Origin: Oceanibaculum indicum P24
Lineage (GTDB): Bacteria; Pseudomonadota; Alphaproteobacteria; Oceanibaculales; Oceanibaculaceae
Assembly (NCBI RefSeq): GCF_000299935.1
Contig: NZ_AMRL01000013.1
Location: forward strand, 43,758-107,757
DNA length: 64,000 nucleotides
Reading direction: 5' to 3'
Shown in pieces: positions 1 through 9,236 of the stretch; position 1 is the stretch's first letter; every line of letters begins with the position of its first letter. Under the pieces are notes generated by a model, which was given only the letters and a program-made list of their open reading frames with translations, ran no database searches and was not told the origin of the DNA. The translations under genes were made by a program, and so were the position numbers.

Positions 1-93
1 TTCACGCTGATCTATGGCGCCAACCGCGACCAGATCCGCGATCCCGACCTGATCTATCCGGGCCAGGTCTTCGTGCTGCCGCAGGTGAATTAG
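1..93 (+). CDS. LysM-domain protein, C-terminal fragment
   Basis: Only the last 30 codons are in the window; the frame is open from the first base and stops at TAG 91-93. The residues ([20 protein letters not shown], then VFVLP) match the end of a LysM peptidoglycan-binding repeat, in which a short helix is followed by an I-x-P-G-Q strand. LysM proteins bind N-acetylglucosamine-containing cell-wall polymers, usually in the periplasm. Nothing can be said about the rest of the protein. It converges on the next gene with a 6-bp gap. Confidence 0.75.
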   Translation, partial: FTLIYGANRDQIRDPDLIYPGQVFVLPQVN

Positions 94-99
94 AGAACT

Positions 100-579
100 T
101 TACGCATCCTTGTCGGACGTGTCCGGCAGGGAGAGGGTGGACATCTGCCCGATATGATCGCGCAACCGGGCCAGGAACAGGGCCACCGTGGCGATCAGCA
201 GGCTGGGCGTGGGCGGGCCTTCCAGCGGCAGTTCGACATCCAGACGGATGCGCTGGCGCGGATCGACCAGCAGCCGGGTCTCTTCCTTGACGCCGATGGC
301 CCGCAGCGCCTCCAGGATGGCGCGGCGGCGCGCGACGGATTCGCTGCTGTAGGGCAGGATGCCGATCAGCGCGCGCATCGACAGGCGGGCCTCGCCCTCG
401 CGGTCGTTCAGCTGCGCAATATAGGTCACCCCGTCGCAATCGAAGGCGAACTGGAAGGGGCGGGCATTATGCGGCGCCCCGTCGCCGCTGTTGGCAACCT
501 TCACGAAAGTCCGCAGGTCGAACTCGTCGGGAACGTGATTGAGTACGGCACGGAAGGGGCTAGCGGCGTCCATCAGCAT
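100..579 (-). CDS. conserved hypothetical protein, 159 aa
   Basis: I do not recognise a named family. The frame can extend to a TTG at 636, but the first ATG (579) has a GGAG about 11 bases upstream and gives a compact alpha/beta protein; a second ATG at 573 is also possible. There is no signal peptide. The middle (DCDGVTYIAQLNDREGEARL) and the helical C-terminus resemble small cytosolic proteins of the CesT/YbjN-like fold, but this is only an impression. One hydrophobic helix lies near residues 125-140. It is transcribed away from psd, with about 170 bp between the two starts. Confidence 0.6.
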   Translation of the reverse strand: MLMDAASPFRAVLNHVPDEFDLRTFVKVANSGDGAPHNARPFQFAFDCDGVTYIAQLNDREGEARLSMRALIGILPYSSESVARRRAILEALRAIGVKEETRLLVDPRQRIRLDVELPLEGPPTPSLLIATVALFLARLRDHIGQMSTLSLPDTSDKDA

Positions 580-750
580 AAGGCTTTCGGCTCCGGGGCA
601 GGATGCTGAAACTGTCACGCTGGAAGATAGTGTCAAGCTCCTAAGGAAGGGTTAAAACGGCGGCGATTGTTTCGGGCGCGTCGCTGTGTACTCTCCGCTT
701 GCGAATGCCCATATGGTAGGGTCCCGATGGGAAACGAGAAAGGAAACGGC

Positions 751-1437
751 GTGTTGAAATCGATTCTGGTGCCGATTGCGCGGGAAGGCTGGCCCTTCAT
801 CGGGATATTCGCGGTCGGTACGCTGATCCTGTTCGCCATCTCCGATCCGCTGGGCTGGGCAGGCGTGATTCTGACCCTGTGGTGCGTCTATTTCTTCCGG
901 GACCCGGACCGGGTGACGCCCAGCCGCCCTGGCCTCGTCATCAGCCCGGCCGATGGCGTTGTCTGCTTCGTCGGCAAGGCACCGCCGCCGGCCGATCTGG
1001 AGCTGGGTGACGCGCCGATGCTGAAGATCGGCATCTTCATGAATGTGTTCGACGTGCATGTGAACCGCGCCCCGGTGGACGGCAAGGTGTCGCGCCTGGC
1101 CTACCATCCCGGCAAGTTCTTCAACGCCTCGCTGGACAAGGCGAGCGAGCAGAATGAGCGGCACGGCATGGTCGTCGAGATGGCGGACGGCACCAAGGTC
1201 GGCAGCGTACAGATTGCCGGGCTGGTGGCCCGCCGCATCGTCTGCAAGACCGCCGAGGGGGCTACCCTGCGGGCCGGCGAGCGCTATGGGCTGATCCGCT
1301 TCGGCAGCCGGGTCGATGTCTATCTGCCGGCCAGCGCTGCCTCGCTGGCGGTACTGGGGCAGCGGATGATCGCCGGCGAGACGGTAATCGCCGACCTGAC
1401 CTCCGCCGAACCGGATCGTCTGGGCGAGATTCGCTAG
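751..1437 (+). CDS. psd: phosphatidylserine decarboxylase proenzyme
   Basis: This membrane-associated, pyruvoyl-dependent enzyme decarboxylates phosphatidylserine to phosphatidylethanolamine. The short bacterial form is seen: two N-terminal hydrophobic segments, then [19 protein letters not shown] and the self-cleavage site in [11 protein letters not shown], where the Gly-Ser bond at about residues 185/186 would be cut to make the pyruvoyl group. The family usually has LGST here; FGSR is the variant of the short type. I chose GTG 751 (228 aa) because AAAGGA lies six bases upstream; an in-frame ATG at 727 adds eight residues. The stop overlaps the GTG start of pssA by one base, so the two steps of PE synthesis are translationally coupled. 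Confidence 0.93.
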   Translation: MLKSILVPIAREGWPFIGIFAVGTLILFAISDPLGWAGVILTLWCVYFFRDPDRVTPSRPGLVISPADGVVCFVGKAPPPADLELGDAPMLKIGIFMNVFDVHVNRAPVDGKVSRLAYHPGKFFNASLDKASEQNERHGMVVEMADGTKVGSVQIAGLVARRIVCKTAEGATLRAGERYGLIRFGSRVDVYLPASAASLAVLGQRMIAGETVIADLTSAEPDRLGEIR

Positions 1438-2321
1438 TGGTCGGGCTGCGGCAAAAAAGCGGGTTCAGACGGCACCGCCGGGCGCCGCGCCTGAAGGGAC
1501 TGTCGATCAACCGGCTGATCCCGAACATCCTGACCGTGCTGGCGCTGTGTGCCGGGCTGACGGCGATCCGCTTCGCGCTGAATGGCGAATGGCAGCAGGC
1601 GGTGATCGCGATCTTCGCCGCCGCGATCCTCGACGGGCTGGATGGGCGCATGGCGCGCCTGCTGAAGGCGACCAGCAAGTTCGGCGCGGAGCTGGATTCG
1701 CTGTCGGATTTCATCAGCTTCGGCGTGGCGCCGGCAGTCGTCCTTTATATGTGGGGGATGAGTGGCGTTGCCGGCTTCGGCTGGGCGGTGGTGCTGTTCT
1801 TCGCCACCTGCGCCGCGCTGCGGCTGGCGCGCTTCAATACGACGCTGGGCGACCCCGAACTGCCGGCATACGCCTACAACTACTTCTCCGGCGTGCCGGC
1901 GCCGGCCGGGGCGGGGCTGGCGTTGCTGCCGATGATCCTGTCCTTCGACCTTGGCTATGACACGGTGCTGAAGCATCCGGCGCTGGTGATCGCCTGGGTA
2001 TTCTTCATCGGCCTGCTGATGGTCAGCGCCATCCCGACCTTTTCGGGCAAGAAGGCGCGTATCCCGCAGGGGCTGGTGATCCCGATGCTGATCGTGGTCG
2101 GCCTGCTGGTGGCGGCACTGGTGAACGCGCCCTGGCGCACCCTGTCGGGGCTGGGCCTGCTCTACCTGCTGTGCATCCCGTTCTCCGTGCGCTCCTACCG
2201 CCGGCTGAAGGCGGAGGCGGAGCAGATGGTCGCCCAGCATGAGGCGGATATTGCTGCGTCTGGCGATGCCGTGCCCGAGAGCGGGAACGACCAGAGCGGG
2301 GAACCCCGTCCCGGCGCATGA
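1437..2321 (+). CDS. pssA: CDP-diacylglycerol--serine O-phosphatidyltransferase
   Basis: The enzyme makes phosphatidylserine from CDP-diacylglycerol and serine in the inner membrane, supplying the substrate of Psd. The CDP-alcohol phosphotransferase signature DG-x2-AR-x8-G-x3-D-x3-D is complete (DGRMAR, then G, D and D in FGAELDSLSD). About seven to eight hydrophobic segments follow, and the C-terminal 40 residues are a hydrophilic tail rich in E, A and G. The start is a GTG overlapping the psd stop (TAGTG). The stop overlaps the next start as ATGA, so psd, pssA and the following transferase form one operon. Confidence 0.93.
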   Translation: MVGLRQKSGFRRHRRAPRLKGLSINRLIPNILTVLALCAGLTAIRFALNGEWQQAVIAIFAAAILDGLDGRMARLLKATSKFGAELDSLSDFISFGVAPAVVLYMWGMSGVAGFGWAVVLFFATCAALRLARFNTTLGDPELPAYAYNYFSGVPAPAGAGLALLPMILSFDLGYDTVLKHPALVIAWVFFIGLLMVSAIPTFSGKKARIPQGLVIPMLIVVGLLVAALVNAPWRTLSGLGLLYLLCIPFSVRSYRRLKAEAEQMVAQHEADIAASGDAVPESGNDQSGEPRPGA

Positions 2322-2926
2322 TCGACGCCGCACTGCGACGGCTGGTCGATCCGGCGCTGGATGCCGCCGGGGGCTTCCTGTCGCGCCGGGGCGTTTCCGC
2401 CAATGCCGTGACGCTGGCTGGCTTCGCGGTCGGGCTGATGGCCCTGCCGGCGCTGGCGCTGCAGGCCTATGGCCTGGCGCTGGCCTGTATTCTGCTGAAT
2501 CGCCTGGCTGACGGGCTGGATGGCGCCATCGCCCGGCGGCGCGGCGCGACCGATTTCGGCGGCTATCTCGACATCGTGCTGGATTTCATCTTCTACGCCG
2601 CCGTGGCTTTCGGCTTTGCGCTGGCCGATCCGGCGGCGAACGCGCTGGCCGCCTGTTTCCTGATCTTCAGCTTCATGGGCACGGGATCGAGTTTCCTGGC
2701 CTATGCCGTGATGGCGGCGAAGCGCGGCCGCACAAGCACGGCGCGCGGCCCGAAATCGCTCTATTATCTCGGCGGGCTGACGGAAGGGGCGGAGACCATC
2801 GCCCTGTTCGTCGCGATCTGCCTCTGGCCGGGCTGGTTTCCCCAGCTCGCACTCCTCTTCGGCGCGCTGTGCTGGGTCACCACCGCGACGCGCATCCTCG
2901 CCGCGCGGCGCGACTTCACCCCTTAG
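2318..2926 (+). CDS. CDP-alcohol phosphatidyltransferase family protein
   Basis: A 202-residue integral membrane protein of the CDP-alcohol phosphotransferase family. The active-site motif is present (DGLDGAIARRRGATDFGGYL, then D...D), but the spacer between AR and G is seven rather than eight residues, as in a subfamily distinct from PssA and PgsA. The four catalytic/metal aspartates are kept. The alcohol acceptor cannot be told from sequence. It overlaps pssA by four bases and its 3' end overlaps the convergent efflux gene by 11 bp. It could be a head-group transferase accessory to PssA or act on another alcohol. Confidence 0.85.
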   Translation: MIDAALRRLVDPALDAAGGFLSRRGVSANAVTLAGFAVGLMALPALALQAYGLALACILLNRLADGLDGAIARRRGATDFGGYLDIVLDFIFYAAVAFGFALADPAANALAACFLIFSFMGTGSSFLAYAVMAAKRGRTSTARGPKSLYYLGGLTEGAETIALFVAICLWPGWFPQLALLFGALCWVTTATRILAARRDFTP

Positions 2927-5900
2927 TCGTGCCTTCGGCCGGAACCGGCGGCGCCTTCTTCTCCTCACGCTTCTGCCGCCGCCGTGCCCGCCAGTCGCTG
3001 ACATTGGCGCGAACCTTTAGCGCCGAGGGCGTGATGACCAGCGTCAGGATGGTGGCGAAGGCCAGCCCGAAGACGATGGCGGTGGACAGCTGCACCCACC
3101 ATTGCGTCGAGGGCGCGCCGATGCTGACCTCGCGGCTGATGAAGTCGATGTTCATCTGCAGCACCATCGGCATCAGGCCCAGGATGGTGGTCAGCGTGGT
3201 CAGGAAAACCGGCCGCAGACGCTGGGCGCCGGTGCGCAGCAGTGCCTCATGCGCCGGGATGCCCTGCTTGCGCATCAGATCGTAGGTATCGATCAGGATG
3301 ATGTTGTTATTCACCACGATGCCGGCCAGCGCGATCACGCCGACGCCGCTCATGACGATGCCGAACGGCTTGTTCATCACCAGCAGGCCGATCATCACGC
3401 CGATGGTGGACAGGATCACCGCCGAGAGGATCAGGAAGGCGCTGTAGAAGCTGTTGAACTGGGTCAGCAGGATGATCGCCATGATGAACAGGGCGACGGC
3501 GAAGGCGCGCATCAGGAATTGCTGGGCCTCGGCCTGTTCCTTGTCCTCGCCCTTGAAGGTCACCTCGACGCGCGGATCGAGGCCGGCATCGGGCAGCCAG
3601 GCGCGCAGTTCCCGCACCTTGTCGTCGGCCAGCACGCCGGGCTGCACATCGGCCTTCACCGACATGATGCGCCGCCCGTCCACGCGCTTCAGCTCGCCGA
3701 CCTTCTGTTCGGGATTCTCGGTGACGAAATTGCTGATCGGGATCAGCCCCTGCTCGGTCTGGATGCGCAGCTGGCCGAACCGGTCGAGATTGCGGTATTC
3801 GGTCGGGAAGCGCACGACGATGTCGATTTCCTCGTCGCTGTCGTCGGGCCGGTATTCGGTGACCTTCAGCCCGTTGGTGACCAGCCGCACATAATTGCCG
3901 ATCATGCTGAGATCGACGCCGAACTTGGCGGCCTGTGCGCGGTCGGCATCGATGGCCCACTGGATGCCGGGGATCGGGCGGCTGTCCTCGATATTGGCCA
4001 GCCCCTCCATGCTCTCGAACTTGGCGCGGATCTGCGCGGCTGCGGGTTCCAGCAGCGAGACGTCGAGGGCGCTGATCTCCAGCGCGACGGGCTTGCCGAC
4101 CGGCGGCCCGGCCTCCTGCTTCTGCGGTTCGACGAGGATGCCGGGATATTTGCGCGAGCGTTCCACGATCTCGGCCAGGATATCGTTGGCCGGCGGGCGC
4201 TTGTCCCAGTCCTTGAACTCGACAGAGATGGTGGCGATGACATCCTCGGCTTTGTCCTGGCCGCTGCGCACCTGGGTGCCGATCGAGGAATAGACCGAAT
4301 CGAAGGCATCGAGCGCCAGCACTTCGCGTTCCACCAGGATGGCGAGCTGCTTCTTCTCCTCGATGGAAAGGTTGCCGCGCGCATGCACCAGGATCTGCGC
4401 CTGTTCCGGTTCCACCTCTGGGAAGAATTCCACGCCATGGCCGTGGGTGGCGTAATACCACTGCACGAAGACCAGGGTCCCGACGGCGGCCAGCACAACC
4501 TTGCCGGGATGCGTCAGCGCCTTGTCCAGCGTGCGGATATACAGGCCGGTCGGGCCCTTGACCTGCGTCAGGTCGATGGTCTCGTTGTCGTCGTCCGAGG
4601 CTTCGGCGCTCAGCGCCTTTGCCTTCTCGGGATCGAGCGAACCGCCCGGCTTGCCGATGAAGGCGCCCAGCGTCGGCACGAAGATCAGCGCCATCAGCAG
4701 CGAGGCCGACAGGGTGGCGATCAGCGTGATCGGCAGGAACTTCATGAACTCGCCAACCACGCCTGGCCAGAACAGCAGCGGCAGGAAGGCCGCCAGCGTG
4801 GTCGCGGTGGAGGCGATGATCGGCCAGGCCATGCGCTTGGCAGCGCGGGCATAGGCGCGCTTTGGCGACTGGCCCTCGGCCATCTTGCGGTCGGCGAACT
4901 CGGTTAGCACGATGGCGCCGTCCACCAGCATGCCGACGGCGAGGATCAGGGCGAACAGCACCACGATGTTGATGGTGATGCCCATGGTGAAGATCACCAG
5001 GATGGCCAGCAGGAAGGAGCCCGGAATGGCGACGCCGACCAGCCCGGCCGAGCGCAGCCCCAGCGCGCCGACAATGACGATCATGACCAGCAGAACCGCG
5101 CTGATGACGTTGTTCTGAAGGTCCGTCAGCATGGTGCGGATATCCTTCGAGCGGTCCTGGCTGTAGGTGACCTTCACGGCCTCCGGCCAGAACTGCTTCT
5201 GCCGCTCCGACAAGGCGCGCACCGCCTCAATGGTCTCGATGATGTTCTCGCCGGTGCGCTTGGTGACCTGCAGCCCCACCGCCGGCTCGCCATCCAGCCG
5301 GGCGACGGATTCGCGGTCCTTGAAGGTGCGCCGCACCTCGGCTACGTCGCGCACGCGCACCACCGCATCGCCGTCGGTCTTCAGCGGCATGTCAAGGATG
5401 TCCTCGGCACTCTCGAACAGGCCCGGCACCTTCACCGGGAATCGCCCGCTGCCGGTGTCCAGCGCGCCGGCGGCGATCAACCGGTTGGACCGGTCGATGA
5501 AGGTGAGAATATCCTCCGACCGCAGGCCATAGCTTTCCAGCTTCAGCGGGTCGATCAGGATTTCCACCAGCTCCTCGCGGTCGCCGGCGATATCGACGTT
5601 CAGTACCGAGGGGATGCCCTCGATCTCGTCGCGCAGCTCGCGGGCGAGGCGGACCAGCGTGCGTTCCGGCACCGGGCCGGACAGCGTGACCACCAGCACC
5701 GGGAACAGGCTGAAATTCACCTCGGTGATGGTCGGTTCCTCGGTCTCCTCCGGCAGCTCGGACTTGGCGATGTCCACCTTTTCGCGCACATCGTCCAGCG
5801 CCTTGTCGGCATCGAAGCCGGCATCGAACTCCAGCAGCACGAAGCCGCCGCCTTCGTAGGCGGTGGACCGCATCTCCTTAACGCCCTCGATGGATTTCAG

Positions 5901-6110
5901 CTCCTGCTCCATCGGGCGCAGCAGCAGCCGCTCGGAATCCTCCGGCGAGATGCCCTCATGCACCAGGCTGACATAGATGGTGGGGATGTTGATGTCCGGA
6001 TCGGATTCCTTGGGAATGTCGATATAGGCGACGGTTCCCGCGATCAGGATCAGCACCAGCACCGCGATGGTGGTACGGGCGCGGGCGATGGCAGCGTCGA
6101 TCAGGTTCAT
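2916..6110 (-). CDS. efflux RND transporter permease subunit
   Basis: A 1064-residue inner-membrane proton/drug antiporter of the HAE-type RND family. It has the usual architecture: TM1 at residues 12-30, a large periplasmic porter domain, TM2-6 around 330-500, a second porter domain and TM8-12. In TM4 the motif LAVGMLVDGAIVLTEF carries one aspartate (VDG) where AcrB has two (VDD); this occurs in a large subgroup of pumps. The C-terminal tail is basic and proline-rich. The start ATG overlaps the stop of the adaptor gene (ATGA), so the two are co-expressed. No outer-membrane channel gene is nearby, so a TolC-like partner must be encoded elsewhere. The substrate is unknown. Confidence 0.93.
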   Translation of the reverse strand: MNLIDAAIARARTTIAVLVLILIAGTVAYIDIPKESDPDINIPTIYVSLVHEGISPEDSERLLLRPMEQELKSIEGVKEMRSTAYEGGGFVLLEFDAGFDADKALDDVREKVDIAKSELPEETEEPTITEVNFSLFPVLVVTLSGPVPERTLVRLARELRDEIEGIPSVLNVDIAGDREELVEILIDPLKLESYGLRSEDILTFIDRSNRLIAAGALDTGSGRFPVKVPGLFESAEDILDMPLKTDGDAVVRVRDVAEVRRTFKDRESVARLDGEPAVGLQVTKRTGENIIETIEAVRALSERQKQFWPEAVKVTYSQDRSKDIRTMLTDLQNNVISAVLLVMIVIVGALGLRSAGLVGVAIPGSFLLAILVIFTMGITINIVVLFALILAVGMLVDGAIVLTEFADRKMAEGQSPKRAYARAAKRMAWPIIASTATTLAAFLPLLFWPGVVGEFMKFLPITLIATLSASLLMALIFVPTLGAFIGKPGGSLDPEKAKALSAEASDDDNETIDLTQVKGPTGLYIRTLDKALTHPGKVVLAAVGTLVFVQWYYATHGHGVEFFPEVEPEQAQILVHARGNLSIEEKKQLAILVEREVLALDAFDSVYSSIGTQVRSGQDKAEDVIATISVEFKDWDKRPPANDILAEIVERSRKYPGILVEPQKQEAGPPVGKPVALEISALDVSLLEPAAAQIRAKFESMEGLANIEDSRPIPGIQWAIDADRAQAAKFGVDLSMIGNYVRLVTNGLKVTEYRPDDSDEEIDIVVRFPTEYRNLDRFGQLRIQTEQGLIPISNFVTENPEQKVGELKRVDGRRIMSVKADVQPGVLADDKVRELRAWLPDAGLDPRVEVTFKGEDKEQAEAQQFLMRAFAVALFIMAIILLTQFNSFYSAFLILSAVILSTIGVMIGLLVMNKPFGIVMSGVGVIALAGIVVNNNIILIDTYDLMRKQGIPAHEALLRTGAQRLRPVFLTTLTTILGLMPMVLQMNIDFISREVSIGAPSTQWWVQLSTAIVFGLAFATILTLVITPSALKVRANVSDWRARRRQKREEKKAPPVPAEGTTKG

Positions 6111-7207
6111 TTCTTCGCCCCGCCATCGGCATAGCTGCCAGCGAAATTCTCCGACCGCACGGCTTCAACCTTCTGGCCCTCGGCAACGAATTCCTGCCCG
6201 ACGACGATCAGGCGCGCGCGCTGTGGCAGGCCGGCCAGCCAGACGCCGTCCGTCTCGCTGGCGATGATCCTGACCGGCCGGAAGGTGACGGTGTTGTCTT
6301 GGCCCACCAGCTTCACGCCCATCTGCCCGGCATCGTTCAGGGTCAGGATGGAGGGGGTGATGAAATGCGCGGGGACGGAGTCCAGCGACAGTTTCACCGC
6401 GGCGGTCAGCCCGTCGCGGATGGCGCCGTCCCGGTTATCCAGCTCGGCCTCCACGCGGAAGGTGCGGGTGGCGCTGTTGGCGACGCTGGCGATGTAGCGG
6501 ATGACGCCGGTACGGGTCTCGCCGGTGGAGAAGCGCACCTCGGCCAGATCGCCCAGTTCGAGGGACAGGGCATGGGTCTCCGGCACCTCGATGACGACCA
6601 GCATCGGGTCGGTATCGACGATCTGCGCCACCTCGTCGCCGGCCTGAACATAATTGCCGATTTCGACCATGCGGTCGTTCAGCACGCCATCGAAGGGCGC
6701 GCGGATGGTCGTGTTGGTGATATCCGTCTCGATCCGGGCGAGGGCGGCGCGGGCGGCGTCCAGCTGCGCCTGCGCCTGCGCCAGATTGGTGTCGGAGCGG
6801 AAGCCCTTGCCGGCCAGCTGCTTGGAGGCGCTGAATTCGACCTCGCGCTGGCGTACCAGCGCCCGCGCCTCTGCCCGCCTTGCCTCCCGGTCGTCCAGGG
6901 CAAGGCGCGCGATCATCTCGCCGGCGGCGACGCGCTTGCCTTTTTCCACGCCGATCTCGGTGACACGGCCATCGGTCTCGACCCGCAGCTGCACGCGTCG
7001 TTCCGCCTGGGTGAAGCCGTTGATGGTCAGCTCGCGGCGGTGCGCCTGCTCCTCGGATACGATGAACTGCACGCCGGGCAGGGCTGCCTGCGCTTCCTGC
7101 TTGGGGGCTCCGGCAGGTGCTTCGGCGGCATCGCCGAACTGGCCGGAGGCAATCCAGAGCGTGGCGGCCACCGCGAACAGAATGGCGATCCAGATCGAGG
7201 ACTTCAT
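6107..7207 (-). CDS. efflux RND transporter periplasmic adaptor subunit
   Basis: The membrane-fusion protein that links the RND permease to an outer-membrane channel. An N-terminal hydrophobic segment (residues 3-20) anchors or exports it. It is followed by a barrel-sandwich half (VETDGRVTEIGVEKGKRVAA), an alpha-helical hairpin around 95-165, the second lipoyl half (IRAPFDGVLNDRMVEIGNYV) and a beta-barrel with a membrane-proximal domain. The frame is open to 7321, but ATG 7207 is preceded by AGGAAG at seven bases and begins a proper signal sequence, giving 366 aa. First gene of a two-gene operon with the permease. Confidence 0.92.
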   Translation of the reverse strand: MKSSIWIAILFAVAATLWIASGQFGDAAEAPAGAPKQEAQAALPGVQFIVSEEQAHRRELTINGFTQAERRVQLRVETDGRVTEIGVEKGKRVAAGEMIARLALDDREARRAEARALVRQREVEFSASKQLAGKGFRSDTNLAQAQAQLDAARAALARIETDITNTTIRAPFDGVLNDRMVEIGNYVQAGDEVAQIVDTDPMLVVIEVPETHALSLELGDLAEVRFSTGETRTGVIRYIASVANSATRTFRVEAELDNRDGAIRDGLTAAVKLSLDSVPAHFITPSILTLNDAGQMGVKLVGQDNTVTFRPVRIIASETDGVWLAGLPQRARLIVVGQEFVAEGQKVEAVRSENFAGSYADGGAKK

Positions 7208-7419
7208 CGCGTGTCTTCCTGCTTGCTGCTGGCGGTGGTTGTGGCGCGTTCGGCCAGGAACCGGTCGCGGTTGCTTAAAAATAGGTCGGGCGACGCGATA
7301 AGCATCCGCCCCTGCCGGCATCGGCGCGGACTATAGGAGTGCTTGCCGACGGCATCAATCGGGATGTCGTTACGAAATATTTCGCGGGTCATCCTTTGTC
7401 GCCAAAGGGTTTGATGTGT

Positions 7420-8268
7420 TCAGGCGGCTTTCGTTCCCGCCGCGTAACGCACATGCACCGGCAGCCGGTAATGATCGCCCTCGCGGTATTCCTGTAGCCG
7501 CCGGACGACGGCGGCCTCGACCGCCTCGCGCTCGGCGGCGCTGGCCTCCATCCACAGCTTGCCGAAGGACATGTCCAGGTTGGTGCGCCAGAAGGGCTGG
7601 TCGCCCGGCGCCTTGCGGCGCGCCTGGATCACCTGTTCCTCGACAGCGGCAAAGCCGACCTGTTCCAGCAGCCCGACCAGGGTACCGGGCTGGCCCAGGA
7701 TGAAGGGCATTTCCAGGAAGGTCTCGTCCTGCGGCCCCATCACTTCCAGCACGGCGGCCATGTTGATCTGGAACACCGCATTGTCGGCCAGCGGCCCCCA
7801 GACCATGAAGCCGGCGCGCCCGCCGGGCTTCAGCACGCGCAGACATTCCCGCAATGCCTTCGGCTTGTCGGGGAAGAACATCAGGCCGAAGCGACAGGTG
7901 ACACGGTCAAAACCGGCATCGGGGAAGGGCAGGGATTCGGCGTCCGCAATCTCGAAGCCGATATTGCCGGTGCGGCGGTCAGCAGCGCGACGTTTTGCCC
8001 CAGCCAGCATGCCCTCGGCCAGGTCAGTCGCGGTGACATGGCCTGTCTCGCCAACCATCTCGGCGATGGTCAGCGCCGGCTCGCCAGCGCCGGAGGCCAG
8101 ATCCAGCACCCGCTGGCCCTGTGCGATTCCGACCAGTTCCAGCAGCGGTTCGTTCAGGCGGCGCGCCATTTCCGCCATTTCCTCGGCGCGCTTGTTCCAG
8201 CCAATGCCGCGGTCGTTCCAGGCGGCGCGCTGCCGTTCCTTGAACGCTTCTGTCGTATCGCGGCTCAT
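7420..8268 (-). CDS. class I SAM-dependent methyltransferase
   Basis: A 282-residue cytosolic methyltransferase of the UbiE/Methyltransf_11 type. Motif I (VLDLASGAGEPALTIAEMVG) binds SAM, motif II is VTATDLAEGML, and post-motif ADAESLPFPDAGFDRVTCRF and motif III LRECLRVLKPGGRAGF follow in order. The acceptor is not predictable; the family includes quinone and small-molecule methylases. Start 8268 is chosen for the AGGGAG eight bases upstream and because the open frame beyond it is not protein-like. It is transcribed divergently from exbB across a 194-bp gap. Confidence 0.88.
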   Translation of the reverse strand: MSRDTTEAFKERQRAAWNDRGIGWNKRAEEMAEMARRLNEPLLELVGIAQGQRVLDLASGAGEPALTIAEMVGETGHVTATDLAEGMLAGAKRRAADRRTGNIGFEIADAESLPFPDAGFDRVTCRFGLMFFPDKPKALRECLRVLKPGGRAGFMVWGPLADNAVFQINMAAVLEVMGPQDETFLEMPFILGQPGTLVGLLEQVGFAAVEEQVIQARRKAPGDQPFWRTNLDMSFGKLWMEASAAEREAVEAAVVRRLQEYREGDHYRLPVHVRYAAGTKAA

Positions 8269-8353
8269 GGCATTCTCCCTGCGGATTTGGTTTTTAGTTG
8301 CAGCTCGGTCGTCAGCGGTCATCAGATGTGCGTGCGGTGCAATAACGGCTTGT

Positions 8354-8386
8354 TTGCAATCAACTCGCAATCTCACTATTATGCGC
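8354..8386. promoter_or_regulatory. candidate iron-responsive (Fur-like) operator upstream of exbB
   Basis: The stretch TTGCAATCAACTCGCAA (8354-8370) has outer TTGC/GCAA symmetry and runs into TCTCACTATTATGCG. AT-rich, GCAA-containing tracts of this kind are typical in front of TonB systems in alphaproteobacteria. It lies about 80-110 bp before exbB in the divergent region shared with the methyltransferase gene. The match is by eye only and the palindrome is imperfect. Confidence 0.3.
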
Positions 8387-8462
8387 GCGTTTCGCCAGCG
8401 GAAGCCTTATGCCATAGCCGTTTTCGGGCGGAAACGCATCGTCGAAAGAGCAGGATACTGGA

Positions 8463-9236
8463 ATGAACGAGACCACCCCGTCGGCTGCGGCCGCACTTCC
8501 CGGCGCCGTTCCCACAGACGCCGTGACGCCGCCGCCCGGTGCGCTCGATCAGGCGCTGGAGCTGATCCAGGCTGGTGGCCCGGTGGTGGTGATCCTGCTG
8601 GTCTTCTCGGTGGTGGCGCTCGCCATCTTCATCATGAAGATGATCCAGTTCCAGTCGGCGCGGCTGTGGAGCCGGGGCTTCGTGGAGCCGGCCCTGACGC
8701 AGGCGCGCAATGGCCGCCTGGCGGAGGCGCTGGCGGGTCTGCGCGGCCTGCGCAGCCCGGTCGCGGAAGTCATGGCGGTGGCCATTGACGGATTCCGCCA
8801 TCGCATCGCCGAGGACCGCATCCGTGAGGAAGTCGCCCGCATCGGCAGCGCCCGGCTGGAGGAGCTGCGCTCCTACCTGCGCGTCATCGAGGTGATTGCG
8901 ACGCTGAGCCCGCTGCTCGGCCTGTTCGGCACGGTGCTGGGCATGATCGACGCCTTCCGCCAGATGGAAGCCGCCGGCAGCAATGTGAACCCGGCCATCC
9001 TGTCGGGGGGCATCTGGGTGGCGCTGCTGACCACGGCCGTCGGCCTCGCGGTGGCGATTCCGGCTGTGGCCATGCTGAACTGGCTGGAGCGAACCGTCGA
9101 GCGCGCGGCGCACACGATGGACGATGCGGTGACGCGGTTGTTCACCATGCCGCTGGTAGCTTCCAATCACGGCGCCGACCACGGGGAGCGTGAGGCCGCC
9201 GGCCTGCGCCAGCCGCATGCACAGCCTGCGGAGTAG
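8463..9236 (+). CDS. exbB: MotA/TolQ/ExbB proton channel family protein
   Basis: Inner-membrane subunit that forms the pentameric proton-conducting channel energising TonB. A 35-residue A/P-rich N-terminus precedes TM1 (VVVILLVFSVVALAIFIMKM). The family signature follows in the C-terminal half: LSPLLGLFGTVLGMIDAF and GGIWVALLTTAVGLAVAIPA, which carry TM2 and TM3 and their polar lining residues. The length of 257 aa is normal. It heads a four-gene operon exbB-exbD-exbD-tonB with overlapping junctions. Confidence 0.92.
   Translation: MNETTPSAAAALPGAVPTDAVTPPPGALDQALELIQAGGPVVVILLVFSVVALAIFIMKMIQFQSARLWSRGFVEPALTQARNGRLAEALAGLRGLRSPVAEVMAVAIDGFRHRIAEDRIREEVARIGSARLEELRSYLRVIEVIATLSPLLGLFGTVLGMIDAFRQMEAAGSNVNPAILSGGIWVALLTTAVGLAVAIPAVAMLNWLERTVERAAHTMDDAVTRLFTMPLVASNHGADHGEREAAGLRQPHAQPAE

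Noticed and set aside
3102..4907. 601-codon open frame antisense to the RND permease
   Set aside because: Mirror of a highly GC-biased gene; no start signal, no recognisable motif, and the permease frame has all family motifs.
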